A stretch of DNA of 64,000 bases, taken from NCBI GenBank assembly GCA_964565765.1, contig CAZMGF010000006.1:1-64000 (forward strand). The letters run 5' to 3'. A model generated the notes under the pieces. The model saw only the letters and a program-made list of their open reading frames with translations, was not told the DNA's origin and ran no database searches. Shown one piece after another: positions 39,962 through 50,900 of the stretch; positions within the stretch are counted from its first letter, which is position 1, and the number at the start of each line of letters is the position of its first letter. Both the position numbers and the translations under genes were made by a program. This stretch comes from Bog-1181 sp964565765 (GTDB lineage Bacteria; Oederibacteriota; PGYV01; Palsa-1178).

Positions 39962-41134
39962 ATGAAAAACTTCGCGATCTTCAATCCTGTAAAAATTCTT
40001 TTCGGCGCCGGGGAGATACAAAACGCCGGGAAAGAGGCAAAACTTCTCGGGAAGAAAGCCATAATAGTCACCGGGAAAAACTCCACGAAAAAATCAGGGC
40101 TGCTCGATAAAACCGTAAAACTTCTTGAAGCGGAAGGGGTCGGCAGCGCTGTATTCGCGGGGATCACACCAAACCCTAAAAACACAGAAGTTGACGCGGC
40201 CTCGGCTCTTGCAATAAAAGAAGGGTGTGATTTTGTAATCGGCCTCGGCGGCGGCTCCGCAATGGATGCCGCAAAGGGTGTTTCTGTCGCGTCCGGCAGC
40301 GGCGGTAAGCTGTGGGATTACATCGCCATGCCCAATAAAAAAGCGGCGCAGGTAACAAAGGCTTTGCCCATAATGCTTATTCCGACCCTTGCGGCCACGG
40401 GATCAGAAGGCAACCCTGCGGCGGTTTTTACAAATCCTGAATTGAACCAGAAAGCCGGAATGTATAATCCGGGAAAAATATATCCGAAAGTTTCGATAGT
40501 GGATCCGGAACTAACCCACAGCGTTCCGGCCAGGCAGACCGCCGAAGGTGTAATAGACGTCATCATGCACGTGCTTGAAGAATACCTCACCGGCGAAACC
40601 GACTGCGACGTGCAGGACAGGTTTACAGAGGGAATAATACTTACCTGTATTGAGTACGGTAAAAAGGTGATGAAAAATCCGGCCGACGCCCATGCGCGCG
40701 CCCAGATATCACTTGCCTCCACAATAGCGCTGCAGGGCATGCCAAATTCAGGCAGGGCCGGCGACTGGGTCGTCCACCCGATCGAGCACGCTCTCACCGC
40801 GTTTCACGACAATATCGCGCACGGCGCGGGTATCGCGGCGATACTGCCGTCATACCTTAAATATCTCGGCGAGGTAAAGCCGGACAAGGTGCGCCAGCTT
40901 GCGGACAGGATTTTTGGCGCGGCGGCAGGTGTAACAGGTGAGCTAAAGACCGCATTTTGTATAGAAAACTTCAGGAAATTTATAACGGATGTGAACCTCT
41001 CCGACAACCTTAAAGATCTGGGAATTTCCATGGATGAGATGGAAAAATTTTCGGATAAAGTAATCGAAGTGGGCGGAATGCCTTGGAAACTGAACAGGGA
41101 CAGACTCGTAAAAATTTATAAAGACGCTTTTTAA
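39962..41134 (+). CDS. Iron-containing alcohol dehydrogenase
   Basis: A 390-residue group III alcohol dehydrogenase (BDH/YqhD-like). NAD(P) motif GLGGGSAMDAAKGVS (about residue 95) and the metal ligands in VIDVIMHVLEEYL and PIEHALTAFHDNIAHGAG. It interconverts aldehydes or ketones and alcohols, probably in fermentation. The ATG at 39962 is 6 bp after AGGAG. An earlier in-frame start at 39926 lies in the REP-like hairpin and is rejected. Confidence 0.95.
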   Translation: MKNFAIFNPVKILFGAGEIQNAGKEAKLLGKKAIIVTGKNSTKKSGLLDKTVKLLEAEGVGSAVFAGITPNPKNTEVDAASALAIKEGCDFVIGLGGGSAMDAAKGVSVASGSGGKLWDYIAMPNKKAAQVTKALPIMLIPTLAATGSEGNPAAVFTNPELNQKAGMYNPGKIYPKVSIVDPELTHSVPARQTAEGVIDVIMHVLEEYLTGETDCDVQDRFTEGIILTCIEYGKKVMKNPADAHARAQISLASTIALQGMPNSGRAGDWVVHPIEHALTAFHDNIAHGAGIAAILPSYLKYLGEVKPDKVRQLADRIFGAAAGVTGELKTAFCIENFRKFITDVNLSDNLKDLGISMDEMEKFSDKVIEVGGMPWKLNRDRLVKIYKDAF

Positions 41135-41189
41135 AAGACCGGCCCAAAAGCCTGTATGTACATTTGTAGCGTACAGTGGGATATACAAA

Positions 41190-41217
41190 TTGACATGCTT
41201 TCGCGTCATGTTATAAT
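41190..41217 (+). promoter_or_regulatory. Promoter before small hypothetical gene
   Basis: TTGACA (41190-41195) and TATAAT (41212-41217), spacer 16 bp, are both consensus. They lie about 20-32 bp before the candidate starts. Confidence 0.8.
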
Positions 41218-41248
41218 TAGTCAAAGTTAAAAAGGAATGGTGGCTAAA

Positions 41249-41608
41249 ATGGCGCAGTCCCGGTTTATAGAGTTTAAGGGCAAGAGGATTTTACGCAGTG
41301 ATATCAACAACTGTTCAATGGAGCAGTTTGAGGAAATGCTTGAAGAATCCGGAAAAATAATCAGGAGCGAGCCGCTGGGTTCGGTTCTTTCTCTGGCTGC
41401 CGGCGGGCCAGGCACTCCCATATTTACCAACAGGGATATTTTTGTCGAATATCTTATGAAAAATATGCCATATATAAAAGCCTCGGCAGTCTCCGGCCTT
41501 GACAGGCTCAAGGCATCAATGTTCCTCTCGGTAGTTGCGCATTCAGGCAGGGAACTGATGCTTTTTGAAACCGAAGAAGAGGCAAAAGAATGGCTCGCCT
41601 CGAGGTAA
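41249..41608 (+). CDS. Hypothetical STAS/SpoIIAA-like small protein
   Basis: About 119 residues with an alternating strand-helix pattern (RFIEFKGKRILRSDIN, then a helix rich in Glu, a strand SVLSLAAGG, and a C-terminal helix TEEEAKEWLA). Residues like the STAS/SEC14-type regulatory fold are suggested by the KGKRILRSDIN strand and the closing TEEEAKEWL motif. No residue for phosphorylation can be named. The ATG 41249 is chosen since the earlier ATG at 41237 is only 1 bp from the purine-rich AAGGA. It has its own promoter and terminator. Function unknown. Confidence 0.65.
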   Translation: MAQSRFIEFKGKRILRSDINNCSMEQFEEMLEESGKIIRSEPLGSVLSLAAGGPGTPIFTNRDIFVEYLMKNMPYIKASAVSGLDRLKASMFLSVVAHSGRELMLFETEEEAKEWLASR

Positions 41609-41618
41609 ATAAAGTCCC

Positions 41619-41647
41619 GCCTGCCATGTTTATATTTGCAGGCTTTT
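41619..41647 (+). terminator. Rho-independent terminator between convergent genes
   Basis: GCCTGC (41619-41624) pairs with GCAGGC (41638-41643), 13-nt loop, then TTTT. It ends the plus-strand hypothetical gene next to the stop of the minus-strand oxidoreductase. Confidence 0.65.
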
Positions 41648-42749
41648 AAATATACTCGTTATATTCCTGTATTGTCTTTTCCTTGTCCCACCACATTTTA
41701 AACGGAGTTTTTATCTTTATAGCTTTTCCGGTCTTCGCCGACAAATAGGCCCTGTCCATTACTTCCATAATATGCAGGCTCTGTTCCGCGTTGTATACAG
41801 GCTGTGAGCGGGAACGCACATATTGAATAAATTTTCCCAGGATGTCGTCCTCAGCCTCAAATTGCGGAAAATTATCAGGAACATAGCAGTTGTCGAAATT
41901 TCTGAAGGCTATTTTTTTGCCCTTTATTTTTCCAGGGGTCTTTACAATAAGGGGCTGGTTGTCCGCGTTTATATAAACCGCACCCTTCCTGCCGTATATA
42001 GCGGTGTAATTTTCGTAATGAGTGTGGGCCCACGAGGCCTTTACAGAGGCAAAGGCTCCGCCGGCAAATTCAAGTATCATAAAGGCGTTGTCGTCCACGC
42101 CTGGCCTGATTTTATCGCCGTTGGGAAGCAGCCTTTTCGGAATCAGCATGTTTATAAAAGCAGTGACTTTTTTGACCGGCCCCATTATGGAGATGAGCCG
42201 CGACAGGGCATAACAGCCCACGTCTATTACGGCGCCGCCCTGCGCCACTTTTTTATCGTAATACCAGTTGTTTCTCGGCGGGCCCGAGACTGAGAGTTCG
42301 GAGTGGGCGGAAAGTATCTTGCCGATATATTTTTCTTTCACAAAATCCAGGGCGCGCAGATAATGGGGGTAGAAGTCGAAAGGAAGGCCCATCATAAGTT
42401 TTTTATATTTTTTTGAAGCAAGGTACATCTTTTTGGCATCTTTAAAAGAAGTTGCAACCGGTTTTTCCACAAGTACATGGGCGCCGGATTTCATGCAGTC
42501 AATTGCATGCTTTGCGTGGAAGGAATGGGGTGTGGTTATTACCACACAGTCGGGTTTTTCCACCCGTAGCATCATTTTGTAATCATCGTAATAGCGCTGT
42601 ATCCCGAATTTCTCGGCCTTAAGCTCTGCGTTGCGGCGCTGCCTGGAATATACCGCGCACAAATGGAGCCCCTTGAGTTTTTTTGCCATGATAATAAACC
42701 TGTCGGAAATTTCGCCGGCCCCCAAAAACGCCACTTTTAATTCTTTCAT
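41646..42749 (-). CDS. Gfo/Idh/MocA-family oxidoreductase
   Basis: A 367-residue NAD(P)-dependent sugar or inositol type dehydrogenase on the minus strand. Rossmann start KVAFLGAGEISDRFI, the EKP motif (HVLVEKPVAT) with the catalytic Lys, and a C-terminal beta domain (GGAVIDVGCYALSRL). Such enzymes oxidise or epimerise sugars, inositols or cofactor-linked sugars, and the substrate is unknown. GGAGGTGTTTT precedes the ATG. It is one of only two long minus-strand genes in the window and stands alone. Confidence 0.93.
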   Translation of the reverse strand: MKELKVAFLGAGEISDRFIIMAKKLKGLHLCAVYSRQRRNAELKAEKFGIQRYYDDYKMMLRVEKPDCVVITTPHSFHAKHAIDCMKSGAHVLVEKPVATSFKDAKKMYLASKKYKKLMMGLPFDFYPHYLRALDFVKEKYIGKILSAHSELSVSGPPRNNWYYDKKVAQGGAVIDVGCYALSRLISIMGPVKKVTAFINMLIPKRLLPNGDKIRPGVDDNAFMILEFAGGAFASVKASWAHTHYENYTAIYGRKGAVYINADNQPLIVKTPGKIKGKKIAFRNFDNCYVPDNFPQFEAEDDILGKFIQYVRSRSQPVYNAEQSLHIMEVMDRAYLSAKTGKAIKIKTPFKMWWDKEKTIQEYNEYI

Positions 42750-42785
42750 TAAAACACCTCCGCGTCATTTTATGTAACAGGAACA

Positions 42786-42813
42786 ATTATATTACATCCG
42801 CCCGTAAATGCAA
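42786..42813 (-). promoter_or_regulatory. Minus-strand promoter of the Gfo/Idh/MocA gene
   Basis: On the minus strand TTGCAT (42808-42813) and TATAAT (42786-42791) are 16 bp apart, 37 bp before the start codon. The gap is shared with the divergent DUF169 gene. Confidence 0.55.
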
Positions 42814-42866
42814 TTACTTAAGAGCCCGGGAGGCTGATATTAATTTAACGTAAAAAGGAAAAGATG

Positions 42867-42875
42867 TGGTAAAAT
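42867..42875 (+). promoter_or_regulatory. Extended -10 promoter before DUF169 gene
   Basis: TGGTAAAAT, a TG-n-TAAAAT extended -10, lies about 29 bp before the ATG. TTTAAC at 42844 is a weak -35. Confidence 0.4.
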
Positions 42876-42903
42876 ATATGAAACCACTAACCGGAGGTTA
42901 ACC

Positions 42904-43635
42904 ATGGAAAGCCTTCTCGCGAAAGAACTCAAATTAAGATATTCCCCCGTGGCAATTATATTTACGGATGAAAAACCAGCGGGCGCAGCTCAGTTTGCGG
43001 TGGGAAAATGGGGATGCGTCATATCAATGCTGACAGCCGCGGCAAAGGGAAAGACCGCGGTTTTTGACGCGGAGACAGCGGGATGCATGGGAGGCGGGGT
43101 CGGGCTGGGGTTTGCCGATTACAGCGCCTTTCCCGGAGGCATTGAATATTTCCTTTCAACAGGCAGGGGCGAAGGGTTCCGCGAGGGCGAGCATTATAAA
43201 AAAGATCCGGCAAAGGCAAAAAAATTTATAGACTCCCTGCCCGCTCCTTTCATGGAAAAAAAATATGTGGTATTTAAGCCGCTTTCTGAGGCGCTTTCCA
43301 CCAAAGAGGTATCGCTCGTTGTTTTTTACGTGAATTGCGACCAGTTATCGGCAATGACCGCCATGGCCAATTTTGACAAAGAAACAAACGACAATGTCGC
43401 TATGCAGTTTTCCGCGGGCTGCCATTCAATATGCCTGCTGCCTTATATGGCGGCAAAAAGCGGCCGTCCAAAGGCGGTCCTCGGCCTGCTTGATATCAGC
43501 GCGAGGCCAATGGTTGACCCTGACTTGCTAACTTTTACAATGCCCATTGAAATGTTCCTTGATATGGAAAAAAATATTCCCGAATCATTTATAACCCACC
43601 ACAAGGCCTGGCAAAAGGTGAAAGCAAGACTTTGA
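42904..43635 (+). CDS. DUF169 family protein
   Basis: A 243-residue protein matching DUF169, common in anaerobes. Typical elements: LLAKELKLRYSPVAIIFTD at the start, CVISMLTAAAKGKTAVF, then AGCMGGGVGLGF with a conserved Cys and Gly-rich loop, and QFSAGCHSICLLPYMAA. The conserved Cys suggest a metal or redox site, but no activity is proved. CCGGAGG precedes the ATG. It is divergent from the oxidoreductase gene and followed by a terminator. Confidence 0.88.
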   Translation: MESLLAKELKLRYSPVAIIFTDEKPAGAAQFAVGKWGCVISMLTAAAKGKTAVFDAETAGCMGGGVGLGFADYSAFPGGIEYFLSTGRGEGFREGEHYKKDPAKAKKFIDSLPAPFMEKKYVVFKPLSEALSTKEVSLVVFYVNCDQLSAMTAMANFDKETNDNVAMQFSAGCHSICLLPYMAAKSGRPKAVLGLLDISARPMVDPDLLTFTMPIEMFLDMEKNIPESFITHHKAWQKVKARL

Positions 43636-43703
43636 TTAATGTATTTATTTTGTTAGAATATCAATAATATTCCATATATTGATACAATTAAAAACAGCAA
43701 TAT

Positions 43704-43732
43704 AAAACCCTTTATTTTAAAGGGTTTTATTT
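43704..43732 (+). terminator. Rho-independent terminator after DUF169 gene
   Basis: AAAACCCTTT (43704-43713), loop ATTTT, AAAGGGTTTT (43719-43728), then a T-rich tail. The symmetry means it could work on both strands. Confidence 0.85.
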
Positions 43733-43753
43733 GTTTGTACATACCATAAATAT

Positions 43754-43782
43754 TTGACGAATCAATAATTTGATAGTATACT
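43754..43782 (+). promoter_or_regulatory. Promoter of the first giant secreted protein
   Basis: TTGACG (43754-43759) and TATACT (43777-43782), spacer 17 bp, 57 bp before the TTG start. Confidence 0.7.
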
Positions 43783-43839
43783 ACTTATATGCCATAGTTT
43801 TAAAGTTTTAAAGGATATTATAGAAGGGACAGGGTAAAA

Positions 43840-46800
43840 TTGAAATTAATTGAAAAAATTTGCGGCTTAAAGCCAAAAAAGCATGTAATAAAATGTTTCT
43901 TCCTATTATTATATATATTACTTTTTGCGGCGGCAGCTTTTCCGGCAACCGATACACCCACTCCAACGGCCACACCATACTGTTGCAACCCCATGGTTTT
44001 TGGAAAGTCAAGCGTTGGATCAAGCAATGAAGGTTATCCAAACTGGGTAATTTCAAATCAATACACCGCGCCGCAGGACGGGACCGCATATTCTATTTCC
44101 ATATATGTTATTGGAAACGCGGGGAACCAGGTTCAGGCGGGCATTTACAGCGACGCAAGCGGGCCAAACAGCCTGCTTGCTGTTTCCGCTCCTGCCACAA
44201 CCATAGCCGGCTGGAACACAATAGCGATACCCAATATAGCCATATCATCGGGCACAAAATACTGGATTGCCATGCAGACACAGGGAACCCTGACAATAGC
44301 TTATGACTCCGGAGCGGCCGGCTCCGCAGTTTCGACGGCGCAGTCAAATACCTTCGGAACATTTCCGGACCCTTTCGGGGCGCAGGCAACCAGCTCCGAA
44401 CTTTTTTCCATGTGCGTGAATTTCTGCCCCGCGTCCTGCAACACTCCGACTTTTACTCCAACTACGGCCGCGACTTCAACCCCTACAGTTGTTTGCGACG
44501 CCGAGGGCAACACACACATAGGGGATTTTTCGACAGGCTCGCTAACGACAGGCTATATGTTCGGGAGCAGGTATTATTTAGACGCCGGAGAAATAGGGCA
44601 GATAAATATTTACTGCGCGAGCGCCGCCACCGGCAACATTGCGGTCGCCATTTATTCCGACATTTCAGGCGTGCCGGGAACATTTCTTGTATCAAGCGGC
44701 TCACAGGGGCTCAATAACGGCTGGAACAATATACCGCTGGCTTATACCATATCCTCTTCAGGATATTACTGGATGGCGTTTCAGTTTTCCACCAACGGCC
44801 CATATTTTAATTCAGACACGGTAGGAGTTCCGGATAATTGCGAGAATACAGTTATGATAAGCGGAGGATTTCCCACATGGCCGGGCTCTTGGGGGCTCGG
44901 GACTTCAAACACCTCCTACGCCTCAATGTACGCCCTGGTATGCGGCGTTTTCACGCCTACTGTGACGCCTTCGTTTACCCAGGTTTTTTCCGCGACATAT
45001 ACGCCGACAAATACCGTAACATTTACGCTTACGCCTTCTTACACAATGAGCCCGACATTCACAATAACAAATACTTTTTCACCTCTTCCTGTTTCAACGG
45101 CAACACCGACGCCGAACGGCATTTACTCGCTTGCGGGAAACATATTAACCGACGGAACCGTGAACGCTATTGCCGCGGACGCTTCGGGTGTTTACCTGGG
45201 AGGATTGTTTGGTTATGTCGGCCCCAGGACCGGGCAGGGGGCCGCTTATAATTCTAACAGCAATTCACTTGATACATGGATGCCGGAAATTTCCGGCGGC
45301 ACGACATTCGGCGTTGAAACAGCCATTTCTGACGGCTCCGGCGGCTGGTATGTGGGCGGTGATTTTACCAGCATCGCGGGACAGGCGAGGGCGGATATCG
45401 CGCATATTCTTTCCAACGGAGTTGTTGACACACAATTCAACCCGGGGGCAAACGGGGCGGTAATGGCAATGGCCCTTGACGGAAGCGGGAACATATTTGT
45501 AGGCGGATATTTTACTATGATCGGGAGCCAGAACAGGAATTATATCGCCAAACTGAACGCCACAACCGGCGCGGTAACCGCGGCTTTTAACCCTGCTCCC
45601 GTTGGAAGCAACGTACAGTCGCTGGCCATAAATGGAAATATAATATACGCAGGCGGCTCATTTACCAATATAGCGGGACAGAATATAAGCAATCTCGCTA
45701 AATTAGACGCGACAACCGGAGCGGCTGACCTTGGCTTTAACGCGAATCCAAATGTCACCACGCATGGCATAGAGCTTGACGGACAGGGAAGTCTTTACGT
45801 CTCCGGAGATTTTACCTCCATAGGCGGACAGAGCTATTCATATCTGGCAAAGGTGGACGCCGCCACCGGCCTTGCTGACACTAATTTTAATCCGGTATTT
45901 AACAATGGCGGAGTCGTTGCCACACTGGCGCTGGACGGGGCCGGAAATATTTTTATAGGCGGATTTTTTACGCAGGTTAACGGCATTACAAGGAATTATA
46001 TCGCGAAAATGAACGCGTTAAACGGCGTACTGGACGGCTCTTTCAACCCGGGAGCCGACAATTCCGTTAATCAACTTCTCCCTGACGGAACCGGCAACAT
46101 ATATGCCGGAGGGAGTTTTAAAAACATCAACAGTCAGTCAAGGGGGCGCGTCGCGAAATTAAACGCGGCAACCGGCGCGGTTGACCCTTCTTTTATACCC
46201 TACGCGGATAATAATGTTGCGGCCCTGGCCCTGGACAGCAATGGCAATATTTTTATCGGCGGATTATTTAATTCAATAGGCGGCCAGCTGCGGCAGAACA
46301 TCGCCAGGCTCAACGCCGCGGATCTTTCCATTGACCCGAATTTTAATATAACCTGCAACAATACGGTCCAGTGCCTGCTTCTGAGCGGAAGCGGGAGCCT
46401 GTATGTAGGAGGAGGATTTAATAATATTTCATCGGCATCCATAATGAATATTGCGAAATTAAACCCTCTTACCGGCGCCGCTGATATGAGTTTCACCCCG
46501 AACCCCGGCGCACCTGTATACGCGCTGGCCCTTGATAAATCAGGAAATCTTTATGTCGGCGGAATATTTACAATTATAGACAGCTTACTGAGGCCGCATA
46601 TCGCGAAAATAAACGCCGCCAGCGGGATTATTGACGCTACATTCAGCGCCGCGGGCGCCGACCAGCCGGTTTATTCGCTGGCCCTTACAACAGGCGGAAT
46701 GTTATACGCGGGCGGAAACTTCGCAAACATAGGAGGCCTCGCAAGGAACGGAATAGCCGAACTTGACGCGGTAAGCGGCAATGCCGGAGCGTCGTTTAAC

Positions 46801-47868
46801 GCCGCGGCTCCGGCCAATATAACAGTTTCGGCGCTGGCTCTTGACGGCGGCGGAAACATTTACGCCTGCGGAACCTTCGCGTCCATAGGCGGGCTTTCAA
46901 GGGGGGATCTGGCAAGGCTTTCCGCCTCAACAGGCGCCGGAGACGCTTCATTTACCGCGGCGTCTGATAATACGGTGGATGCCTTATTGATAGACTCATC
47001 GGGCAATATTTACACAGGCGGCAACTACGGGTCCCTCGGCGGCCAGAATATTTCCGATATAGATAAAATATCAGTCTCTTCGAGCGTTGTTGACGCAGCC
47101 TTTAATATGCACGCGAACAATCAGGTAAACGCACTCTGTTTTTCTCCGGACAGGACAACACTTTATGCCGGAGGAAGTTTCACCTCTTTTGACGGCAAAG
47201 GGCAGTCAAATTTTGCGGCAATACACATGCTATCAGGGATTGCGACGCCGACCTCCACATATACACAGACATTTACAATGACACCGACATTTACCATAAC
47301 CATGACAAATACTTCAACTTTTACAGCAACACCAACATATACGGCGACCGGAACAGGAACAGGGACATTTACTGCTACACCTTCGTGCACGCAGACCGTG
47401 TCGCCCACTGTCACGCCATCCATGACGGAAACAACGACAGCAACGGTAACTGCGACTATGACAGAGACATCATCCGCGACGGTTACACAGACTTACACGG
47501 CAACGCCTTCAGTAACGCTTACATATACATTTACACCTACAATAACAGCAACTTATACCTGTACACCGGCCCCTACGCCGGATGACAACAATGTACTGGA
47601 TAAAAATTATGTGGATGCCTCAAAGGGCGAGACGCTGAATATAAGGGTTAACGCGGCCGCTGCAGGTGCTGCCGTAAATATAAAGGTTTATAGCCTGACA
47701 GGCGAGCTGGTGAGAAAATTTAACGCTGTTTCATACGCGGCAGGCTGGAACGATATTATCTGGGATGTTAAGAATGATGACGGAAAAACAGTCGGCCAGG
47801 GGATTTATTTCATAGAAATAGAGTCGCAGGGGATAAAGAAGCTAAGAAGGGTTTATATATTGAAATAG
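43840..47868 (+). CDS. Giant secreted protein: two jelly-roll-like modules, 14 delta-60-type repeats, Thr tract, C-terminal sorting-like module
   Basis: About 1342 residues, TTG start. A signal peptide (to near residue 35) is followed by a Thr/Pro linker and two related beta-sandwich modules (about 45-205 and 218-370), each with an IYSD(A/I)SG loop and a GWN strand. After a second Thr-rich linker (371-424) come 14 repeats of about 50 residues (about 425-1130) with the pattern GNIFVGGYFTMIG and YIAKLNATTGA, matching delta-60/DUF5122 repeats and predicted to form beta-propellers, perhaps two of seven blades. A Thr-every-second-residue tract (1130-1247) precedes a FlgD/T9SS-like last 95 residues (GELVRKF, GWNDIIWD and GIYFIEI). 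It is probably exported and cell-surface linked. Ligand unknown. Confidence 0.85.
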   Translation: MKLIEKICGLKPKKHVIKCFFLLLYILLFAAAAFPATDTPTPTATPYCCNPMVFGKSSVGSSNEGYPNWVISNQYTAPQDGTAYSISIYVIGNAGNQVQAGIYSDASGPNSLLAVSAPATTIAGWNTIAIPNIAISSGTKYWIAMQTQGTLTIAYDSGAAGSAVSTAQSNTFGTFPDPFGAQATSSELFSMCVNFCPASCNTPTFTPTTAATSTPTVVCDAEGNTHIGDFSTGSLTTGYMFGSRYYLDAGEIGQINIYCASAATGNIAVAIYSDISGVPGTFLVSSGSQGLNNGWNNIPLAYTISSSGYYWMAFQFSTNGPYFNSDTVGVPDNCENTVMISGGFPTWPGSWGLGTSNTSYASMYALVCGVFTPTVTPSFTQVFSATYTPTNTVTFTLTPSYTMSPTFTITNTFSPLPVSTATPTPNGIYSLAGNILTDGTVNAIAADASGVYLGGLFGYVGPRTGQGAAYNSNSNSLDTWMPEISGGTTFGVETAISDGSGGWYVGGDFTSIAGQARADIAHILSNGVVDTQFNPGANGAVMAMALDGSGNIFVGGYFTMIGSQNRNYIAKLNATTGAVTAAFNPAPVGSNVQSLAINGNIIYAGGSFTNIAGQNISNLAKLDATTGAADLGFNANPNVTTHGIELDGQGSLYVSGDFTSIGGQSYSYLAKVDAATGLADTNFNPVFNNGGVVATLALDGAGNIFIGGFFTQVNGITRNYIAKMNALNGVLDGSFNPGADNSVNQLLPDGTGNIYAGGSFKNINSQSRGRVAKLNAATGAVDPSFIPYADNNVAALALDSNGNIFIGGLFNSIGGQLRQNIARLNAADLSIDPNFNITCNNTVQCLLLSGSGSLYVGGGFNNISSASIMNIAKLNPLTGAADMSFTPNPGAPVYALALDKSGNLYVGGIFTIIDSLLRPHIAKINAASGIIDATFSAAGADQPVYSLALTTGGMLYAGGNFANIGGLARNGIAELDAVSGNAGASFNAAAPANITVSALALDGGGNIYACGTFASIGGLSRGDLARLSASTGAGDASFTAASDNTVDALLIDSSGNIYTGGNYGSLGGQNISDIDKISVSSSVVDAAFNMHANNQVNALCFSPDRTTLYAGGSFTSFDGKGQSNFAAIHMLSGIATPTSTYTQTFTMTPTFTITMTNTSTFTATPTYTATGTGTGTFTATPSCTQTVSPTVTPSMTETTTATVTATMTETSSATVTQTYTATPSVTLTYTFTPTITATYTCTPAPTPDDNNVLDKNYVDASKGETLNIRVNAAAAGAAVNIKVYSLTGELVRKFNAVSYAAGWNDIIWDVKNDDGKTVGQGIYFIEIESQGIKKLRRVYILK

Positions 47869-47885
47869 GGATTACCGCAGGCAAC

Positions 47886-47914
47886 TTGACAATACCGTTT
47901 GATATAATTATAAT
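47886..47914 (+). promoter_or_regulatory. Promoter of the second giant secreted protein
   Basis: TTGACA (47886-47891) and TATAAT (47909-47914), spacer 17 bp: near consensus, 53 bp before the ATG. Confidence 0.8.
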
Positions 47915-47966
47915 TGTTGTGACCGGCCGTCGTTTTAACGGATAAATCCGGTTTTAAAGGCGGAAA

Positions 47967-50900
47967 ATGAAAAAAAGTTTATGGACATTATTTATCACAG
48001 CCGCGCTATCGTTATTTTTCGGCAGTTTTATATCGGCGGCTGCGCAGCTGCAGAGCCTTTCTGTCACGCCAACCGGCGCCCTGCCGGGACAGGACATAAC
48101 CATAAATTTTCAGATACAGGGTTCCGCCTCCAACCTTAATTTTGCCATAGCCATTGGTCAGGATACGGCCTTTACCGCCTCCAACGTTACAAAATACAAC
48201 TGGCTCGCCGATGATAACGGGATTTACAAGAACCAGCCTTTTTACTGGTATTCCGGAACTTCGCAAACCGCCACGCCTCTTCCTGTATGCGATGTTACAG
48301 GCCCGGCAACAGGCCTGCCCGCCGGAATCGGCATAGGCTGGAAAAGCGTCAGTGTAATTACCCATATGCCCCCGGAATTTTCCGGGCAATATTATATTTA
48401 TGTAATTGCAAAGGAAGGCGCAAACCTGACCGCAGGCTGCTCTTACGCTCCAAATCAGGACTCTTCGCAGGCCATATTGATAAACGTTGTGGGAATTCCG
48501 CAGTATAAATTTGACCTCAAACTTTCCAATTCAGGCACAACGGCAAGCCAGGTGAATATGCGCTACCAGATAACCAATAACGGCGAGGCCGGCATGCCTT
48601 TGAACCTCTTTAAGTATAATTACTGGTTCAATGACAGCGCGGTATCTTTCATCACACAGGGTGTCAATCCTTTTTATGTTTTTCTGCCCGGCGGCGCAGA
48701 GCTGTGCAGCAACGGCAATACCACGGCAGACTGCTCGGTCACGAACCTTACATATACCGCCGGATGCGCGCCGGGGCTTGGCAACCATGTTTTCACATAC
48801 ACTCTGATGAATACAACCCCGAATCCGTCAAACGCCTTTCTTATACCTCCGGGCGGGGGTTTTGTAAACTGCGGCTCCGGCACTTCCATATATTTTTCAA
48901 GGTCGGACATGGCCAATATGGTTTACACGGATGATTATACACGGGTTGATGATATAGCATCTTATCCGGTATTCACGGACGTGCAGCAGGCCGTGCTTTA
49001 TTATAATAATGTAATAGTAACGGAATGGATAAATAATTCCACGGTGGACCCTTTAACAGGGCTCGAGCCGGTTCCATGCACGCCCACAATGACCATAACG
49101 CCGACTATAACCCCCACAATTACAATGACCCCGAATTATTTTGCGCTCGGCAACAGGGAGGTAATAGACACAAGCAGCGCGTTGTATTTAAACAGCTCAA
49201 CGGCAAAGTTATCCATGAGATTTACACAGGGGGCAAATAACACGGTTTCAAAAATATATTTGGCGGCCGCGGGAATAGGCGCCGCCCCTGTAACAAGGAT
49301 TGGCATACAGGCGGATAATGGAAGCGGAAGCCCTAACGGGGTATACCTGACAAGCGCGACTTTTACCGCGGGAACTTATCAGGTATATGGCATAAGCGTT
49401 CCGCCTTATACGCTCACACCCGGAATATACCATATTGTAGTGCAGTGGGAATCAGGAACCGTTGACGCCGGGGATTACACCTACATATACGGCAACACGC
49501 CTTTCGGCCAGATAATACCTTTTGACCAGTCAACCGACCCGGAAATGGAGTTGTTGAGCTATTTAGGGACCTGGGCGCAAAATCTTTCAATAACGCCGGT
49601 TTTTGTGGTTGAGTACAGCGATTCCACCCAGTACGGAAATCCTTTTGACTCGTCCATGCAGGGGAGCGTTTATGGCACAAATTATTATTCGCAGTATTTT
49701 ACCCCGGCGCTGAATATCACGGTAAACAGGGTTGGAACATATCTTTATAAATACAATTCACCGCCCGGTGAACTGGATTTTGTACTTTATAATGATTCAA
49801 CAAAGGTGACAATTACAGCGGGAACTTTTTCTTTATCTGCCGGTGTGAGCGCAGGCAATGGCAATCAGACGTGGGTCTTCGCGGACCTCGGCGGGAATTA
49901 CAGCCTTTTGGCAGGGCAAAATTACAGGCTTATCTTCTATTCGCCGGGGTCAAATTCATCAAATTATTATGTCATAATAGCCGACAGCGCCAATAATTCC
50001 GCTACATGGGGTATAACATATTCTGGGCTGACCTCATATATGGCATTCTCAAATGACGGCGGTTATACATATTCGCCGCAGAACGGCACGGACCTGGCCT
50101 TCCAGTTTCTGGACAATCCTGATGTCGGCTCCCGCACACCCACCCAGACGTTCACGGCCGTTCAGACAGCGACCGTAACCCCAACGCTGACTCCGCCGGC
50201 GCTTTCGTTTGTAATGAGGCAGGAGAGGAGCGCAAACGGCTGCGCCGGATGCTCGGATAATATCACATACAATATTAATTACGCTGTGGTGCCGGCTCCG
50301 GGGATAGTTAACGGTCCGATATATTCACCTGCAGCCACTAAATTTGTCGGCCTGGGGCAGCCTTACCTTACAATAAGTGCGGCAATGGCCGCGGCGGCGC
50401 CGGGCGATGTCATTGAAGTCGAGGATTCCAGAATTTATGTTGAACGGGTTATATTCCCGGACACTTCAAATACGCAGGGGATAATACTCAGAGCAAAGCC
50501 GGGCGCGAGGCCGATTATTCTTCCCCCTTCTACCCTGACAGGTGACAACGGCATAATTGAAATAGGTTACAATGACGCCATATCCGGTTTTATAGTGGAC
50601 GGAAGGAAAATAGTTGATGAGGGAATAACAATGCAGTTCGGCATGGCCGGGATCACCATTGACAGGTGCGTTGTTATGAACTGCAATTCCTCCGGGGTAT
50701 ATTTTGACACCATGGGGGCCGGGACGCTTACCTCATATCCTTCAACATATATAACCAACTGCGTATTTGAATACAACAATAATTCCGGATCGGGTTTTGG
50801 AATAGAACCCGCTCAGGGCGCTACGAGGGCTGGAATGGAACTTTATATATGGAACTGTACATTCAACGCAAACGCAGGTTCAATAGACATAAATGAATCC

